Assembly (NCBI RefSeq): GCF_000025485.1
Contig: NC_013851.1
Coordinates: 2,089,501 to 2,153,500 of the forward strand
Origin: Allochromatium vinosum DSM 180
GTDB lineage: Bacteria > Pseudomonadota > Gammaproteobacteria > Chromatiales > Chromatiaceae
DNA: 64,000 nt
Direction of reading: 5' to 3'
The notes below the pieces were generated by a model that saw nothing but the letters and a program-made list of their open reading frames with translations, was not told where the DNA came from and ran no database searches. Each line of letters starts with the position of its first letter. Within the stretch, counting starts at the first letter, position 1. Shown here piece after piece: positions 55,451-64,000 of the stretch. The position numbers and the translations under genes were made by a program.

Positions 55451-56875
55451 ATGAGCCGCACCATCACCATCGAGCCGGTCACTCGCATCGAGGGCCATGC
55501 CCGCATCACGCTCCAGCTCGGCGAGGACGGCCGGCTGGAGGACGCCCGCTTCCATCTCACCCAGTTTCGCGGCTTCGAGAAGTTCTGCGAGGGTCGGCCC
55601 TATCGCGAGATGCCGGCCCTGACCGCGCGCACCTGCGGCATCTGTCCGGTCAGTCACATCATCGCCTCCAACAAGGCGTGCGACCATCTGCTCGCGGTCG
55701 ACATCCCGCCGACGGGCGAGAAGCTGCGGCGGGTCATGAATCTGGCACAGATCGTCCAGTCGCACGCGCTGTCGTTCTTCCATCTGTCCTCGCCGGATCT
55801 GCTGCTCGGCTGGGACTCGGACCCGGCCACGCGCAACATCTTCGGCGTGATGCGTCAGAACCCCGAGCTGGCGCGCGACGGCATCCGCCTGCGTCAGATC
55901 GGCCAGACCATCATCGAGACCCTAGGCGGCAAGAAGATCCATCCGACCTGGGTGGTGCCGGGCGGGGTGTCCGAGCCGCTGAGCGTCGAGAAGCGCGAGT
56001 CCATGCTCAGGCTGCTGCCCGAGGGGCTGGAGATCGCCAAGCGCACCTATGCCTTCTACAAGACGCTGGTACCCAAGTTCAAGGACGAGGCCACGCACTT
56101 CGGCACCCAGCCGACGCTGTTCCTGAGTCTGGTCACGCCCCAGGGCCACCTGGAGCACTATGACGGCGTGCTGCGTGTCAAGGACGCCCAGGGGCGGATT
56201 CTGGAGGATCAGGTGCCGCCCGAGGAGTACGGGCGCTTGATCGGCGAGGCGGTCGAGGACTTCAGCTACATGAAGTTCCCCTACTACAAGCCGCAGGGCT
56301 ATCCGCAGGGGATCTATCGGGTCGGCCCCCTGGCACGGCTCAACAACGTCCAGGCGTGCGGCACGCCCTATGCCGACGTGGCGCTGGCCGAGTTCCACAT
56401 GCTCCAGGACTCAGGCCCCATCGTCAGCAGTTTCCACTATCACTATGCGCGTCTGGTCGAGATCATCTACGGTCTGGAGATGATCGAGCGGCTGCTCAAG
56501 GATCCGGCGATCCTGGACACGCGGGTGCGCGCCCGCGCGCGCAGCAACCGTTACGAGGGCATCGGCGTCGCCGAGGCGCCGCGCGGGACGCTCATGCATC
56601 ACTATCGCATCGACGACGATGGGCTCATCACCTGGCTCAATCTCGTCATCGCCACCGGGCACAACAATCTGGCCATGAATCAGTCGATCCGCGAGGTCGC
56701 CGAAGCCTATGTCGACGGCAACGCGATCGAGGAAGGGATGCTCAATCGGGTCGAGGCGGTGATTCGCTGCTACGACCCCTGCCTGTCCTGCGCCTCGCAC
56801 GCCTTCGGTCAGATGCCGCTGGCGATCGAACTTCGGGATGCGGCGGGTCGGGTGGTCGACCGACTGACGCGCTGA
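55451..56875 (+). CDS. hoxH: NiFe hydrogenase large subunit HoxH
   Basis: 474 residues. The nickel ligands are in RTCGICPVSH (Cys62, Cys65) and in the C-terminal DPCLSCASH (Cys444, Cys447). RIEGHARITLQL is the N-terminal motif. After His450 a 24-residue tail remains for removal by the maturation protease, so this is an unprocessed precursor. It carries the NiFe centre for reversible hydrogen activation in the cytoplasm. It is followed 9 bases later by the protease gene. Confidence 0.96.
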   Translation: MSRTITIEPVTRIEGHARITLQLGEDGRLEDARFHLTQFRGFEKFCEGRPYREMPALTARTCGICPVSHIIASNKACDHLLAVDIPPTGEKLRRVMNLAQIVQSHALSFFHLSSPDLLLGWDSDPATRNIFGVMRQNPELARDGIRLRQIGQTIIETLGGKKIHPTWVVPGGVSEPLSVEKRESMLRLLPEGLEIAKRTYAFYKTLVPKFKDEATHFGTQPTLFLSLVTPQGHLEHYDGVLRVKDAQGRILEDQVPPEEYGRLIGEAVEDFSYMKFPYYKPQGYPQGIYRVGPLARLNNVQACGTPYADVALAEFHMLQDSGPIVSSFHYHYARLVEIIYGLEMIERLLKDPAILDTRVRARARSNRYEGIGVAEAPRGTLMHHYRIDDDGLITWLNLVIATGHNNLAMNQSIREVAEAYVDGNAIEEGMLNRVEAVIRCYDPCLSCASHAFGQMPLAIELRDAAGRVVDRLTR

Positions 56876-56884
56876 GCCGGATTC

Positions 56885-57331
56885 TTGGACAAGACACTCA
56901 TCATCGGCTACGGCAGCCCGATCCGGGGCGATGACGCCATCGGTCCGCTGGCGGTCGAGCGGCTGGTCGAGCGCGGCTTGCCGGCCGGTGTGGAGGCCAT
57001 CGCGCGTCATGTGCTGACGGCAGAGCTGGTCACTGAGCTGGTGGGACGCGAGCGGGCGATCTTTCTCGACGCGGCGGCCGGTGGCGAGCCGGGCGCGGTA
57101 CAGGTGCATCGTCTCGAACCCGATGCGGATGCACACTCGACGATGGCGCATTTTCTCGATCCGTCGGAATTGCTGGCCTGGTGTCGGCAGTTGTATGGAC
57201 AGGCGCCGGAAGCCTATTTGATCACCGCGACGGGGGCCTGCTTCGATTATGCCCATTGCCAACTGAGTCCGGTCGCCGAGGCGGCGCTCGAACGGTTGCT
57301 GGAGCAGGTCGAGCGGGTTTGGGTGGGTTGA
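56885..57331 (+). CDS. hoxW: HoxW-type hydrogenase maturation protease
   Basis: 148 residues from a TTG at 56885; no ATG or GTG fits as well. MDKTLIIGYGSPIRGDDAIG (the GxGNPxRxDDG-like nickel-sensing region), ERAIFLDAAAGGEPGAV (second acidic ligand) and the His in IARHV match the HycI/HoxW family. It cleaves the HoxH C-terminal tail after nickel insertion. It is the last gene of the hox operon. The Hyp assembly proteins are not in the window. Confidence 0.9.
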   Translation: MDKTLIIGYGSPIRGDDAIGPLAVERLVERGLPAGVEAIARHVLTAELVTELVGRERAIFLDAAAGGEPGAVQVHRLEPDADAHSTMAHFLDPSELLAWCRQLYGQAPEAYLITATGACFDYAHCQLSPVAEAALERLLEQVERVWVG

Positions 57332-57412
57332 TTGCTCCGTCAGGGCGTTTGGTATGGCCCAAGGAACCGCTCGCCATCGAAGTGAATCAGGTGGGACGGT
57401 GCTGTAGGCAAG

Positions 57413-57443
57413 AAGCCACAACGAAAAACCCATCGTTGTGCTT
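57413..57443 (-). terminator. Hairpin downstream of the OLD-family gene
   Basis: AAGCCACAACGA (57413-57424) pairs with TCGTTGTGCTT (57433-57443), with one bulge, around an 8-base loop. It lies between the stop of the minus-strand nuclease gene (57460) and the hox operon. On the minus strand the T-rich part is in the loop, not after the stem, so termination efficiency is uncertain. Confidence 0.45.
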
Positions 57444-57459
57444 GGCCTTGTGTTATGTG

Positions 57460-59244
57460 TTACATGCTTCTGATCCAGTCAAAGCACGCCTTGAAAGTGG
57501 GCATCTGCTGCTCAATCTTGGCCGCACTCATGTCCCGTAACTGCTCTTCTTGCACGATAATGGAATCTTCGCCCTTGTCGTCGGCGCCGGTTACTTGCTC
57601 GATACAACCTTGAGGCCATACCCAGACGCCAACTTTTTTCATTGCGTCATGGCTGCCTTCGGCAATTGTCTTACCTTCTTCATCAGACGCGAAACAGGCC
57701 CAAATATCGGCTGCCCTCCATCCGGCTTGGTTGTCGCTCTGAGGCAGGCCATTATTATTAAGTGTAAATCCGTGGTCGGGCTGCAAATGAGCCAATATTC
57801 TTCTGGTATCAGCCATATCTTGCGCATTCCGGTCCAGTAGGCCGCCCTTGCGTGCGTGGGTGTATGCGAAATCCAAATCAGCCACAGCGCAGGCGCGAAT
57901 ACCCATCGCCGCCAGAACTAGCAGTGCCTTGGGAATATCCGCACAAGAACCTAGCGATACAAAGGCAATATGATCCAGTTCCGGTGCGTGTCCATACAGG
58001 CGCTCGTAAGCCAGCGGCAACAAGCGGCGATCCGTTTTGCCCTCGCAGAGCACTATTCGTTCGGCGAAATAAATTTCCGCCAAGTTGCTCAGCTCGAAAA
58101 AAGCGCGGGACTGACTTTCCGCGCCTTCGATAGCTTCATTGACAGCTTGTCGCAGAGGCTTTCGGACGGTCACGCCTTCGTTCGCGCTTTTTCTCACTAT
58201 TACCGTGTCTGCAGCATTATCCCGGCTGAGCATCAGTGGAGAGTGAGTGGAAAAGACCACTTGAAAGCCTGTCTGAGCTAGGCTAGCCAGCGCCTGCCTT
58301 AATCGCCGCACCCCTTGCGGATGGAGATACAATTCAGGTTCGTCAATCAGTAGCAAGCGGCGAGAGGGGCTACCGCCTTCGCCCCGACGCATTCCCGCTA
58401 AATAGCGGATCAAGGCCATCTGGATGGCTCGCTGGGCACCAGCTCCCATCTGGTCAAACCGCCGCCGGTCACCTGTCGTTTTGTCAGTGACATGTAAGTC
58501 ACCGGCCTTGAAGAACTCCTTTACATCGACGACCTGCAAATCAAGATCAAGCGAAAGGCCTGGAAAAAAGTGCTCTAGAGCACCGCTGGCGTCGGCATCA
58601 AACTGTTGCAAATGGTCTGAGCGATGATCGCCTTCTGCTGTCAGGACGTTACGGATAGTATCAAGGGCAGTATTTAATTCTGCATGCGCCTCAAGCAACG
58701 GCCCCATGATTTCGTCGAGAAGGCTCTTGATGGTCGTGCCAGCCTTGGCTTTGCCTAAATCTTCCCCAATATCGTGCATAGCTTGCACAAGTAAAGGCTC
58801 TGGCAGCAAAGCGGAGACTGCTTGGGGGAGACCAGTGGGGTAATCACGCCAGTGTCCCGGTTCACCATCTTCCTGGCACTGCTCAACATCCCATACCTCT
58901 TTGATGAGCTTTTTGGTGATGGCTCCCGTTGCTGAGGCCCGAATCCACAAGCGGCCATCACGACAATAGGGCGTTATTGCCTTTCGATGTTTTTCTTCGG
59001 GAATACGGCCGAGTACTTCATTAGTGATGCCGTCAATACAAGCAATCACTTCTACCATCTGCCCCGGATCATGAAAATCCTTGACAGAAAGTGCGGCCGG
59101 TTTCAGAACCCAGCTGAGGGCCTGGAGAATGGATGACTTACCGGTGTTGTTCTGGCCAACCAAAGGAGTATAGCTCTCCAGTGGCAACGAGACATCTTTG
59201 CAAGCACGAAAGTTCTTGATCCGAATGTGACTAAGGCGATGCAT
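57460..59244 (-). CDS. OLD-family ATP-dependent nuclease (AAA ATPase plus TOPRIM)
   Basis: 594 residues. The N-terminal SMC/RecF-like ATPase has Walker A VGQNNTGKSS (residues about 29-38), signature-like FDQMGAGAQRAI, Walker B LLLIDEPELYLHPQG and the switch His in VVFSTHSPLML. The C-terminal TOPRIM domain has ERIVLCEGKTDRRLLPLAYE and AVADLDFAY with the acidic metal ligands. OLD proteins are exonucleases or nickases involved in phage exclusion. Codon use and GC are visibly lower than in neighbours, indicating recent transfer. There is no adjacent helicase as in Gabija. Confidence 0.88.
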   Translation of the reverse strand: MHRLSHIRIKNFRACKDVSLPLESYTPLVGQNNTGKSSILQALSWVLKPAALSVKDFHDPGQMVEVIACIDGITNEVLGRIPEEKHRKAITPYCRDGRLWIRASATGAITKKLIKEVWDVEQCQEDGEPGHWRDYPTGLPQAVSALLPEPLLVQAMHDIGEDLGKAKAGTTIKSLLDEIMGPLLEAHAELNTALDTIRNVLTAEGDHRSDHLQQFDADASGALEHFFPGLSLDLDLQVVDVKEFFKAGDLHVTDKTTGDRRRFDQMGAGAQRAIQMALIRYLAGMRRGEGGSPSRRLLLIDEPELYLHPQGVRRLRQALASLAQTGFQVVFSTHSPLMLSRDNAADTVIVRKSANEGVTVRKPLRQAVNEAIEGAESQSRAFFELSNLAEIYFAERIVLCEGKTDRRLLPLAYERLYGHAPELDHIAFVSLGSCADIPKALLVLAAMGIRACAVADLDFAYTHARKGGLLDRNAQDMADTRRILAHLQPDHGFTLNNNGLPQSDNQAGWRAADIWACFASDEEGKTIAEGSHDAMKKVGVWVWPQGCIEQVTGADDKGEDSIIVQEEQLRDMSAAKIEQQMPTFKACFDWIRSM

Positions 59245-59419
59245 TTGAAGTCCTTTTATTTTTCTTATAAAACTGAAAAACAGCGCAGTTTATCATCACA
59301 CATAAGAGTGTATCCAGACAGTGGCCAGAAATCTGAGCCTCAGTACAGTGCGAAAATCTCACGCTTAGCTTAAGCGATTGATTTTTCTGCATCATGTTAT
59401 TTGCGGCGCAATTCGCCCG

Positions 59420-59439
59420 AAAAACCCGGCCCAGCCGGG
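59420..59439 (-). terminator. Intrinsic terminator of the chemoreceptor gene
   Basis: On the minus strand CCCGGC-TGG-GCCGGG is followed directly by TTTTT. The stem is at 59425-59430 and 59434-59439. It lies about 90 bases downstream of the chemoreceptor stop at 59526. Confidence 0.75.
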
Positions 59440-59525
59440 GCTTGCAGTCGGTTTGAGCGTCGCTGTCGATGGGGCATGGCCACGCTCAGCCCGATTGACG
59501 AGAAGCCTCATCAAGGGCGAGCGAC

Positions 59526-61805
59526 TCACCCGCCCATCGACCGCCCGACCTGTTCCGCCGTACTGTGCCGATAGTGCTGCTCCAGACAACGAATTTTCAT
59601 CACCGTCTCATCGGAGAGCCGCGCCAGACGCTCGGAGAGGATGAGATCGGCCTGGACACGATCCCCCACGATGACGTGCCGCAGGACATCACCGGCACAC
59701 TGGTGGAACTGGGCGTGCTTGGTCCGCAAGGTCTCATAGTCGGCCGCCGACTGGAACTGACGACCTGCGCCATAGATCCAGAGCCCAAGCGCACATTTGT
59801 CGTCACAGGAAACGACCTCCGGATCCTGCGGCTCACTGCGCCCCTCGATGACGCGACGCAACTTCTTCGACCATTGTTTGTGTGCGTACACGAAATCATC
59901 GAAATTGATCGTGCCCTCATCAGCCGTGTCGAGTCCTTCATGCGCCAGACGCATCGGGTCCAACTTGAAGATGGACACCATCCTGTTCAGCGCCACGGCC
60001 TGCTCTTGCAGGCTCTCGGCAGCGGCTGCCGCCTGCTCGACCAAGGCGGCATTGCGCTGTGTCGTCTCGTCCATCTGGGTGATCGCCTGATTGACTTGCT
60101 CGATGCCCGTTTTCTGCTCGCGGCTCGCCTCGGCAATTCCGTTCATCAAGTTCACGACCTGCCGGAAAGAGCCGACGACGCCGTCCATGCTCGCACCGGT
60201 TTCAGCGACCAGTCCGGCGCCGTCGTCCACTTGGCGGACGGAATCGGCGATCAAAGACTTGATCTCCTTCGCCGCCTGGGCGCTGCGCTGAGCCAGTCCC
60301 CTGACCTCGGCGGCGACGACCGCGAAGCCGCGCCCCTGTTCACCGGCCCGCGCCGCTTCCACGGCGGCGTTCAGCGCCAGGATATTGGTCTGGAACGCAA
60401 TGCTGTCGATGACCCCCACGATGTCCGAGATCTGCTTGCTCGACTCCTGGATCCGCCCCATGGTTTCGACGACGCGCGCGACGAGCGCACCGCCCGAAGC
60501 GACCTGCTCGTTCGCACGCTGCGCGAGTTCAAGCGCCGCATCGGCATTGCGCGCATTCTGCTGGATGGTCACGTTGAAGTGATGCATCGCGCTGGCGGTT
60601 TGCTCCAGGCTGCTCGCCTGCGCCTCGGTGCGTTCGGAGAGATCGGCATTGCCCGCCGCGATCTCGGTGGAGGCGGTATGGATGGCGTCGTTCGCCTCAC
60701 GGATCTGCCCGACCAATCGCTCCAATTGAACCAGGGTCGTGTTGGTGTCGCGCTTGAGCTCGGCGAGGCGTCCCTTGTAGTTCGATTCGATCCGTCGCGT
60801 GAGATCGGCCTGAGCGATCGCCTTGAGCACGGCCGCCAGTTCGTCCAGCGCCGTGGTGACGATCTCGGTGAGATGGTTCATGCCCTCCGCCAGATCCAGG
60901 AAGAATCCCTGTTTGCCTTCGAGACTCAAGCGCTGGTTGAAGTCGCCCCGCGCGGCCGCATCGAGCAGGACGTCGAGTTCAGTCTCGGCCATGACTTCGG
61001 CCGTGCGATCGATCCATTCGATCACGGTCCCGACACGCTCACCCTGAGCGTCGAACACCGGATTGGCGATGAGCTTGAAGGTGCGCCGTCCCACGCGCAT
61101 CTGCGCGATATAGGTGCCGACCAACTGCTCCAGGAGCGCTTTCTGATGCGCGGGGTTGCGATGGAAGTCGGTCAGGCCGCGACCGGCGAGGTCTTCAGCA
61201 TTGAAGTTCGGCAATACCTGGCGAATGTCGGCCTCGGCTTCGCGCATCATGCGGTGGAAGGACTCGTTCAGATAGATCAGCGTTCCGGCGTTATCGGCGA
61301 CCATCATGTTGGTGGAAGCCTTGTCGAGCGCGCTCTTGAGACGCTGCATGGCATGCAGGGTCCGCTGATCGGCCGTGGCACGTTCAGCGAGCCGAGTCTG
61401 CATCTTCAGCAGTGAGACCAGGAGCTGGCCGATCTCATCGACGCGTTTGGTCGCCATGTCGCTGCTGTAATCGCCCGCGCCGATGCGCTCCAGGATGCCG
61501 GCGACGGCCCGCAGCGGCTTGGTCACCAGACGCCGGGTCATGACGAGGATGACCGCCCCCATGGCCAGCAACACAGCCGCCGCTCCCATGAGGATGGCAT
61601 GGCGCAGCAGCGCCGCGCTGTGACCGAGCGCCTTCAGATCGGTGCCGTCACCGATGACCGGCTCACCGGACGGGTGGGCGCCCGCGAGCACAGCCTGGGC
61701 GTAAAGGTCGAGTCCCCACGCCAAGGCGGTGAGCAGTACCAGAGTCAAACCGAAAATCACGCCGGCCAGTCGGGTGGCGAGCGACCTGTGGAAGATCGAT
61801 GGCAT
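59526..61805 (-). CDS. Methyl-accepting chemotaxis protein with PAS and CZB domains
   Basis: 759 residues. Two membrane helices (about 12-30 and 68-88) flank a very short periplasmic loop, so sensing is mainly cytoplasmic. A HAMP segment, a PAS domain (about 155-270, [18 protein letters not shown]) and a second HAMP-like region follow. The signalling tip is intact ([40 protein letters not shown]). The C terminus is a CZB zinc-binding domain (about 630-720) with CALGLWIYG and the flanking histidines (AHKQW, KHAQFH). CZB receptors respond to zinc or to hypochlorous acid. It lies 53 bases after the hybrid kinase on the same strand. Confidence 0.92.
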   Translation of the reverse strand: MPSIFHRSLATRLAGVIFGLTLVLLTALAWGLDLYAQAVLAGAHPSGEPVIGDGTDLKALGHSAALLRHAILMGAAAVLLAMGAVILVMTRRLVTKPLRAVAGILERIGAGDYSSDMATKRVDEIGQLLVSLLKMQTRLAERATADQRTLHAMQRLKSALDKASTNMMVADNAGTLIYLNESFHRMMREAEADIRQVLPNFNAEDLAGRGLTDFHRNPAHQKALLEQLVGTYIAQMRVGRRTFKLIANPVFDAQGERVGTVIEWIDRTAEVMAETELDVLLDAAARGDFNQRLSLEGKQGFFLDLAEGMNHLTEIVTTALDELAAVLKAIAQADLTRRIESNYKGRLAELKRDTNTTLVQLERLVGQIREANDAIHTASTEIAAGNADLSERTEAQASSLEQTASAMHHFNVTIQQNARNADAALELAQRANEQVASGGALVARVVETMGRIQESSKQISDIVGVIDSIAFQTNILALNAAVEAARAGEQGRGFAVVAAEVRGLAQRSAQAAKEIKSLIADSVRQVDDGAGLVAETGASMDGVVGSFRQVVNLMNGIAEASREQKTGIEQVNQAITQMDETTQRNAALVEQAAAAAESLQEQAVALNRMVSIFKLDPMRLAHEGLDTADEGTINFDDFVYAHKQWSKKLRRVIEGRSEPQDPEVVSCDDKCALGLWIYGAGRQFQSAADYETLRTKHAQFHQCAGDVLRHVIVGDRVQADLILSERLARLSDETVMKIRCLEQHYRHSTAEQVGRSMGG

Positions 61806-61858
61806 CGTGGAATCCAGTGCGTTGATGACGCGTTGATGTGGAGGCCGGCCCCTGGAGA

Positions 61859-64000
61859 TCAGAGTTCGGCTGTCTCATCCAACAGTTGAAGTGCCTCGGC
61901 GAATCTCAGTCCATCCAGTGCCATCGCGAGCGCCTGTGTCGTCTGCTCGCCATGGACGGCCATTAGATGCCGCTCCAGCTCTGCAAAGAGACGCCGTGCC
62001 GGCTGTGGCCGATTGGTGGCCAGGGCCGCACGGAGCTTGCCCAATTTGGTCCGATCCACTGTTGCGGCGGACGTGACATCCGCCGGCCTGGACTCGGCCG
62101 TGTCGAGATGGGCAACGAGCGCCCGATGCAAACGCTCGAAGCAGGCCGTGAACCGGGTCGCGTGTCCGTCGAGTACGGAATCATCCGTCGGACCATGCGC
62201 CTTGACCGCCTCCTCCAGCGCCCCCGCGTGTCGGGCCAGCTCCAACGCCCCGAGATTGACAGCCGCCCCGCGCAGGCCATGCAGTCGCGCGGCGGCACTC
62301 GCGTGTGCGCCCTGGGCCAGATCGGCCCGGACTAAGCGGGGAATGTCGTCGATGTCGGCGAGAAAACGGCACAGCAGGCGCCGGGTGAAGGCGGGATCGC
62401 CCTGAGTGAGCTGGGCAAGGCGCTCGGGGTCGATTCCAGGCACGGGGCCGGTAAGCGGAGAGCAGGACTCAGAGCAGGCAGGCGCGTCAGGCTCGTGTTT
62501 CCGAGGAGCGGACCCCGAGATCCGGGCGCCGACCCAGCGCAGCAGCCGCTCGACCAGATGCTCCAGTTCCACCGGCTTGGCCAGAAAGTCGTTGCAGCCG
62601 GCCTCGCGTGCACGCTGCTGCTCCTCGCGCAGCACACCGGCGCTCAGAGCGATCACGGGCAGGGCCGGCCGCTTCAGATCCCGGCGGATGGCACGGGTCG
62701 CACTCAGTCCATCCATCACCGGCATCTGCACGTCCATCAGGACGGCATCGAAACGCCATGGATGCGCCCGCAACTGTTCCAACGCTTCCCGACCATGGCG
62801 CGCCGGGGTGGCATTCGCCCCCTCCAGGGCCAGCAACCGCGTGATGACCTCCAGGTTCGAGGCGTTGTCGTCCACCGCCAGCACGGTCAAACCCGCCAAA
62901 CGCTGACCACGCGGACACGGCGCCTGGACGGTCGCCGGCACTTCGGGCGCACCAGAGGCCACACGTTCGAGGATCAGCTCGAACCAAAAGGTACTGCCCT
63001 GCCCTTCACAGCTCTCGACGCCGATGGTACCGCCCATGAGTTCGACCAGACGCTTGCTGATGGAGAGCCCCAGCCCTGTTCCGCCGAAGCGGCGCGTGAT
63101 ACTCGAATCGGCCTGGATGAAGGGTGTAAACAACTGTTCCAGCGCCGAGGGCGCAATGCCGATGCCGGTATCACGCACGACAAAGCGCAGACGGGCGCTC
63201 GACTCGCTGACGGACAGCGTCTCGGTCCAGACCCGCACGGTCCCTCGATCGGTGAATTTGATCGCGTTACTGACCAGGTTGGCCAGAATCTGCTCCAGAC
63301 GCAGCGGATCGGTCAGCACTTGACCGCTCAACGCCGGCGCGGGCGCGATCTCCAGCGTGACTCCCTTGGCGCGCGCCGCCTCGCCCTGGAGCGATTCGAG
63401 CCGTTGCAGCAATCCGCTGAGCGTACAGGGACGTGACGCGATGGCAAGCTGATTGGCTTCGATCTTGGCCAGATCCAGGATGTCGTTGCTGATCTGGAGC
63501 ATGGCCTGACCGGCGAGCCGGATGCGCTGCACCAGGGAACGCTGTTCCAGCGGCAGGTTCGCCTGTTCCAGCACCTGGGTCAGCCCGATGACCGCATTCA
63601 GGGGTGTACGCAGCTCGTGGCTCATGTGCGCCAGGAAGTCGCTCTTGGCCGCCGTAGCGGCCTCAGCGGCGAGCTTGGCTTCGACCTGCGCCCGCTCGGT
63701 CTGCTTGCGCTCGGTGATGTCGCTCGCCAGGCCGTCGAGAATGACCTCATCGCCGACCAGCCGTCGCTGAATGGACCGATCGTGCAACCAGCGCCACTGT
63801 CCCCAGCGGTCCTTGATGCGATATTCCAGATCGAAATGGGCGCCCTGTTTGAAAGCGGCGATCACGGCCTGCACTCTGGGTCGATCATCAGGATGGATCG
63901 ACTGGTTCCACAGATAGGGATTGGCCTGGAGTTCAGCGAGACTGTAGCCGAGCACCGCCTCGACGCGCGCCGACCAAACGACCCCGCCGCGCTTGTCGGA
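61859..64000 (-). CDS. PAS-hybrid histidine kinase with receiver and Hpt domains, partial
   Basis: 714 residues are present, and the reading frame continues open through the right edge. In order: a PAS domain ([36 protein letters not shown]), the phospho-acceptor block [19 protein letters not shown], the ATPase ([40 protein letters not shown]), a receiver domain (VLAVDDNAS, phospho-Asp in [12 protein letters not shown], Lys in FLAKPV) and a C-terminal Hpt domain ([14 protein letters not shown]). It is a complete phosphorelay in one chain, with the output on another protein. It precedes the chemoreceptor. Confidence 0.92.
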   Translation of the reverse strand, partial: SDKRGGVVWSARVEAVLGYSLAELQANPYLWNQSIHPDDRPRVQAVIAAFKQGAHFDLEYRIKDRWGQWRWLHDRSIQRRLVGDEVILDGLASDITERKQTERAQVEAKLAAEAATAAKSDFLAHMSHELRTPLNAVIGLTQVLEQANLPLEQRSLVQRIRLAGQAMLQISNDILDLAKIEANQLAIASRPCTLSGLLQRLESLQGEAARAKGVTLEIAPAPALSGQVLTDPLRLEQILANLVSNAIKFTDRGTVRVWTETLSVSESSARLRFVVRDTGIGIAPSALEQLFTPFIQADSSITRRFGGTGLGLSISKRLVELMGGTIGVESCEGQGSTFWFELILERVASGAPEVPATVQAPCPRGQRLAGLTVLAVDDNASNLEVITRLLALEGANATPARHGREALEQLRAHPWRFDAVLMDVQMPVMDGLSATRAIRRDLKRPALPVIALSAGVLREEQQRAREAGCNDFLAKPVELEHLVERLLRWVGARISGSAPRKHEPDAPACSESCSPLTGPVPGIDPERLAQLTQGDPAFTRRLLCRFLADIDDIPRLVRADLAQGAHASAAARLHGLRGAAVNLGALELARHAGALEEAVKAHGPTDDSVLDGHATRFTACFERLHRALVAHLDTAESRPADVTSAATVDRTKLGKLRAALATNRPQPARRLFAELERHLMAVHGEQTTQALAMALDGLRFAEALQLLDETAEL

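Noticed and set aside
57460-59244. A Gabija defence system (GajA-GajB)
   Set aside because: The ATPase-TOPRIM protein resembles GajA-like OLD proteins, but no UvrD-like GajB gene lies on either side; the neighbours are hox and chemotaxis genes.
59378-59644. A small plus-strand gene of 88 codons near the chemoreceptor 3' end
   Set aside because: Much of it is antisense to the chemoreceptor, it reads through that gene's terminator hairpin, and it has no ribosome binding site or motif.

Overview
The window is a GC-rich, gene-dense chromosomal segment of a gammaproteobacterium, most likely a purple sulfur bacterium of the Chromatiaceae. This rests on base composition, the tsaD | rpsU-yqeY-dnaG-rpoD macromolecular-synthesis locus, a complete hoxEFUYH NAD-linked NiFe hydrogenase, c-type cytochromes, cobalamin uptake and salvage genes, and glycogen and glyoxylate-cycle genes. 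The family assignment is inference, because no photosynthesis gene lies in the window. No CRISPR array, prophage or intact insertion sequence was seen.

Layout. 1-4.2 kb: two overlapping CNNM/CorC-type membrane proteins (the first cut by the left edge), a CobE/CbiG-C-like cobalamin protein, and a NERD-domain/phosphodiester-glycosidase pair. 4.2-5.7 kb: a Fic protein with an inverted repeat on its start codon, followed by a decayed IS5-type transposase fragment. 5.7-10 kb: alr-cobU-btuF-btuC-btuD on the minus strand. 10.2-19.1 kb: an alpha/beta-hydrolase-OsmC fusion, folB-midA-glycosyltransferase, plsY, a hydrolase/sensor-kinase pair, and a di-heme lipoprotein with an EF-hand. 19.2-21.1 kb: a PhoX/DUF839 protein that also carries an EF-hand loop. 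21.2-27.1 kb: tsaD, rpsU-yqeY-dnaG-rpoD and tRNA-Ile2(CAU). 27.1-30.2 kb: an Atm1-type ABC exporter, a pseudo-S24 peptidase and a di-haem cytochrome c. 30.3-35.9 kb: nrdA behind tandem NrdR boxes, isocitrate lyase and pdxH. 36-45.7 kb: tRNA-Arg, a DUF3775 protein, dapB, an RND efflux pair, an acyl-CoA synthetase, tRNA-Gly, mutY, yggX and tRNA-Phe. 45.9-51.9 kb: glgC, an L,D-transpeptidase, a PH-protein/3-TM/diguanylate-cyclase operon, a Spy-like protein and pssA. 52-57.3 kb: hoxEFUYH plus its maturation protease. 57.4-59.3 kb: a lower-GC OLD-family nuclease gene. 59.5-64 kb: a CZB-containing chemoreceptor and a hybrid histidine kinase that runs off the right edge.

Functional links. HoxEFUYH couples hydrogen and NAD(H). 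The Btu/CobU/CobE genes supply cobalamin. The rpsU-dnaG-rpoD locus joins translation, replication and transcription initiation. nrdA appears to be under NrdR control. The observations most worth a second look are two low-GC synonymous-codon patches at the active-site motifs of nrdA (possible scars of a lost intron or intein), the EF-hand PhoX/di-heme lipoprotein pair, an S24-family protein that has lost both catalytic residues, the Fic gene with a palindrome on its start, and the foreign-looking OLD nuclease.
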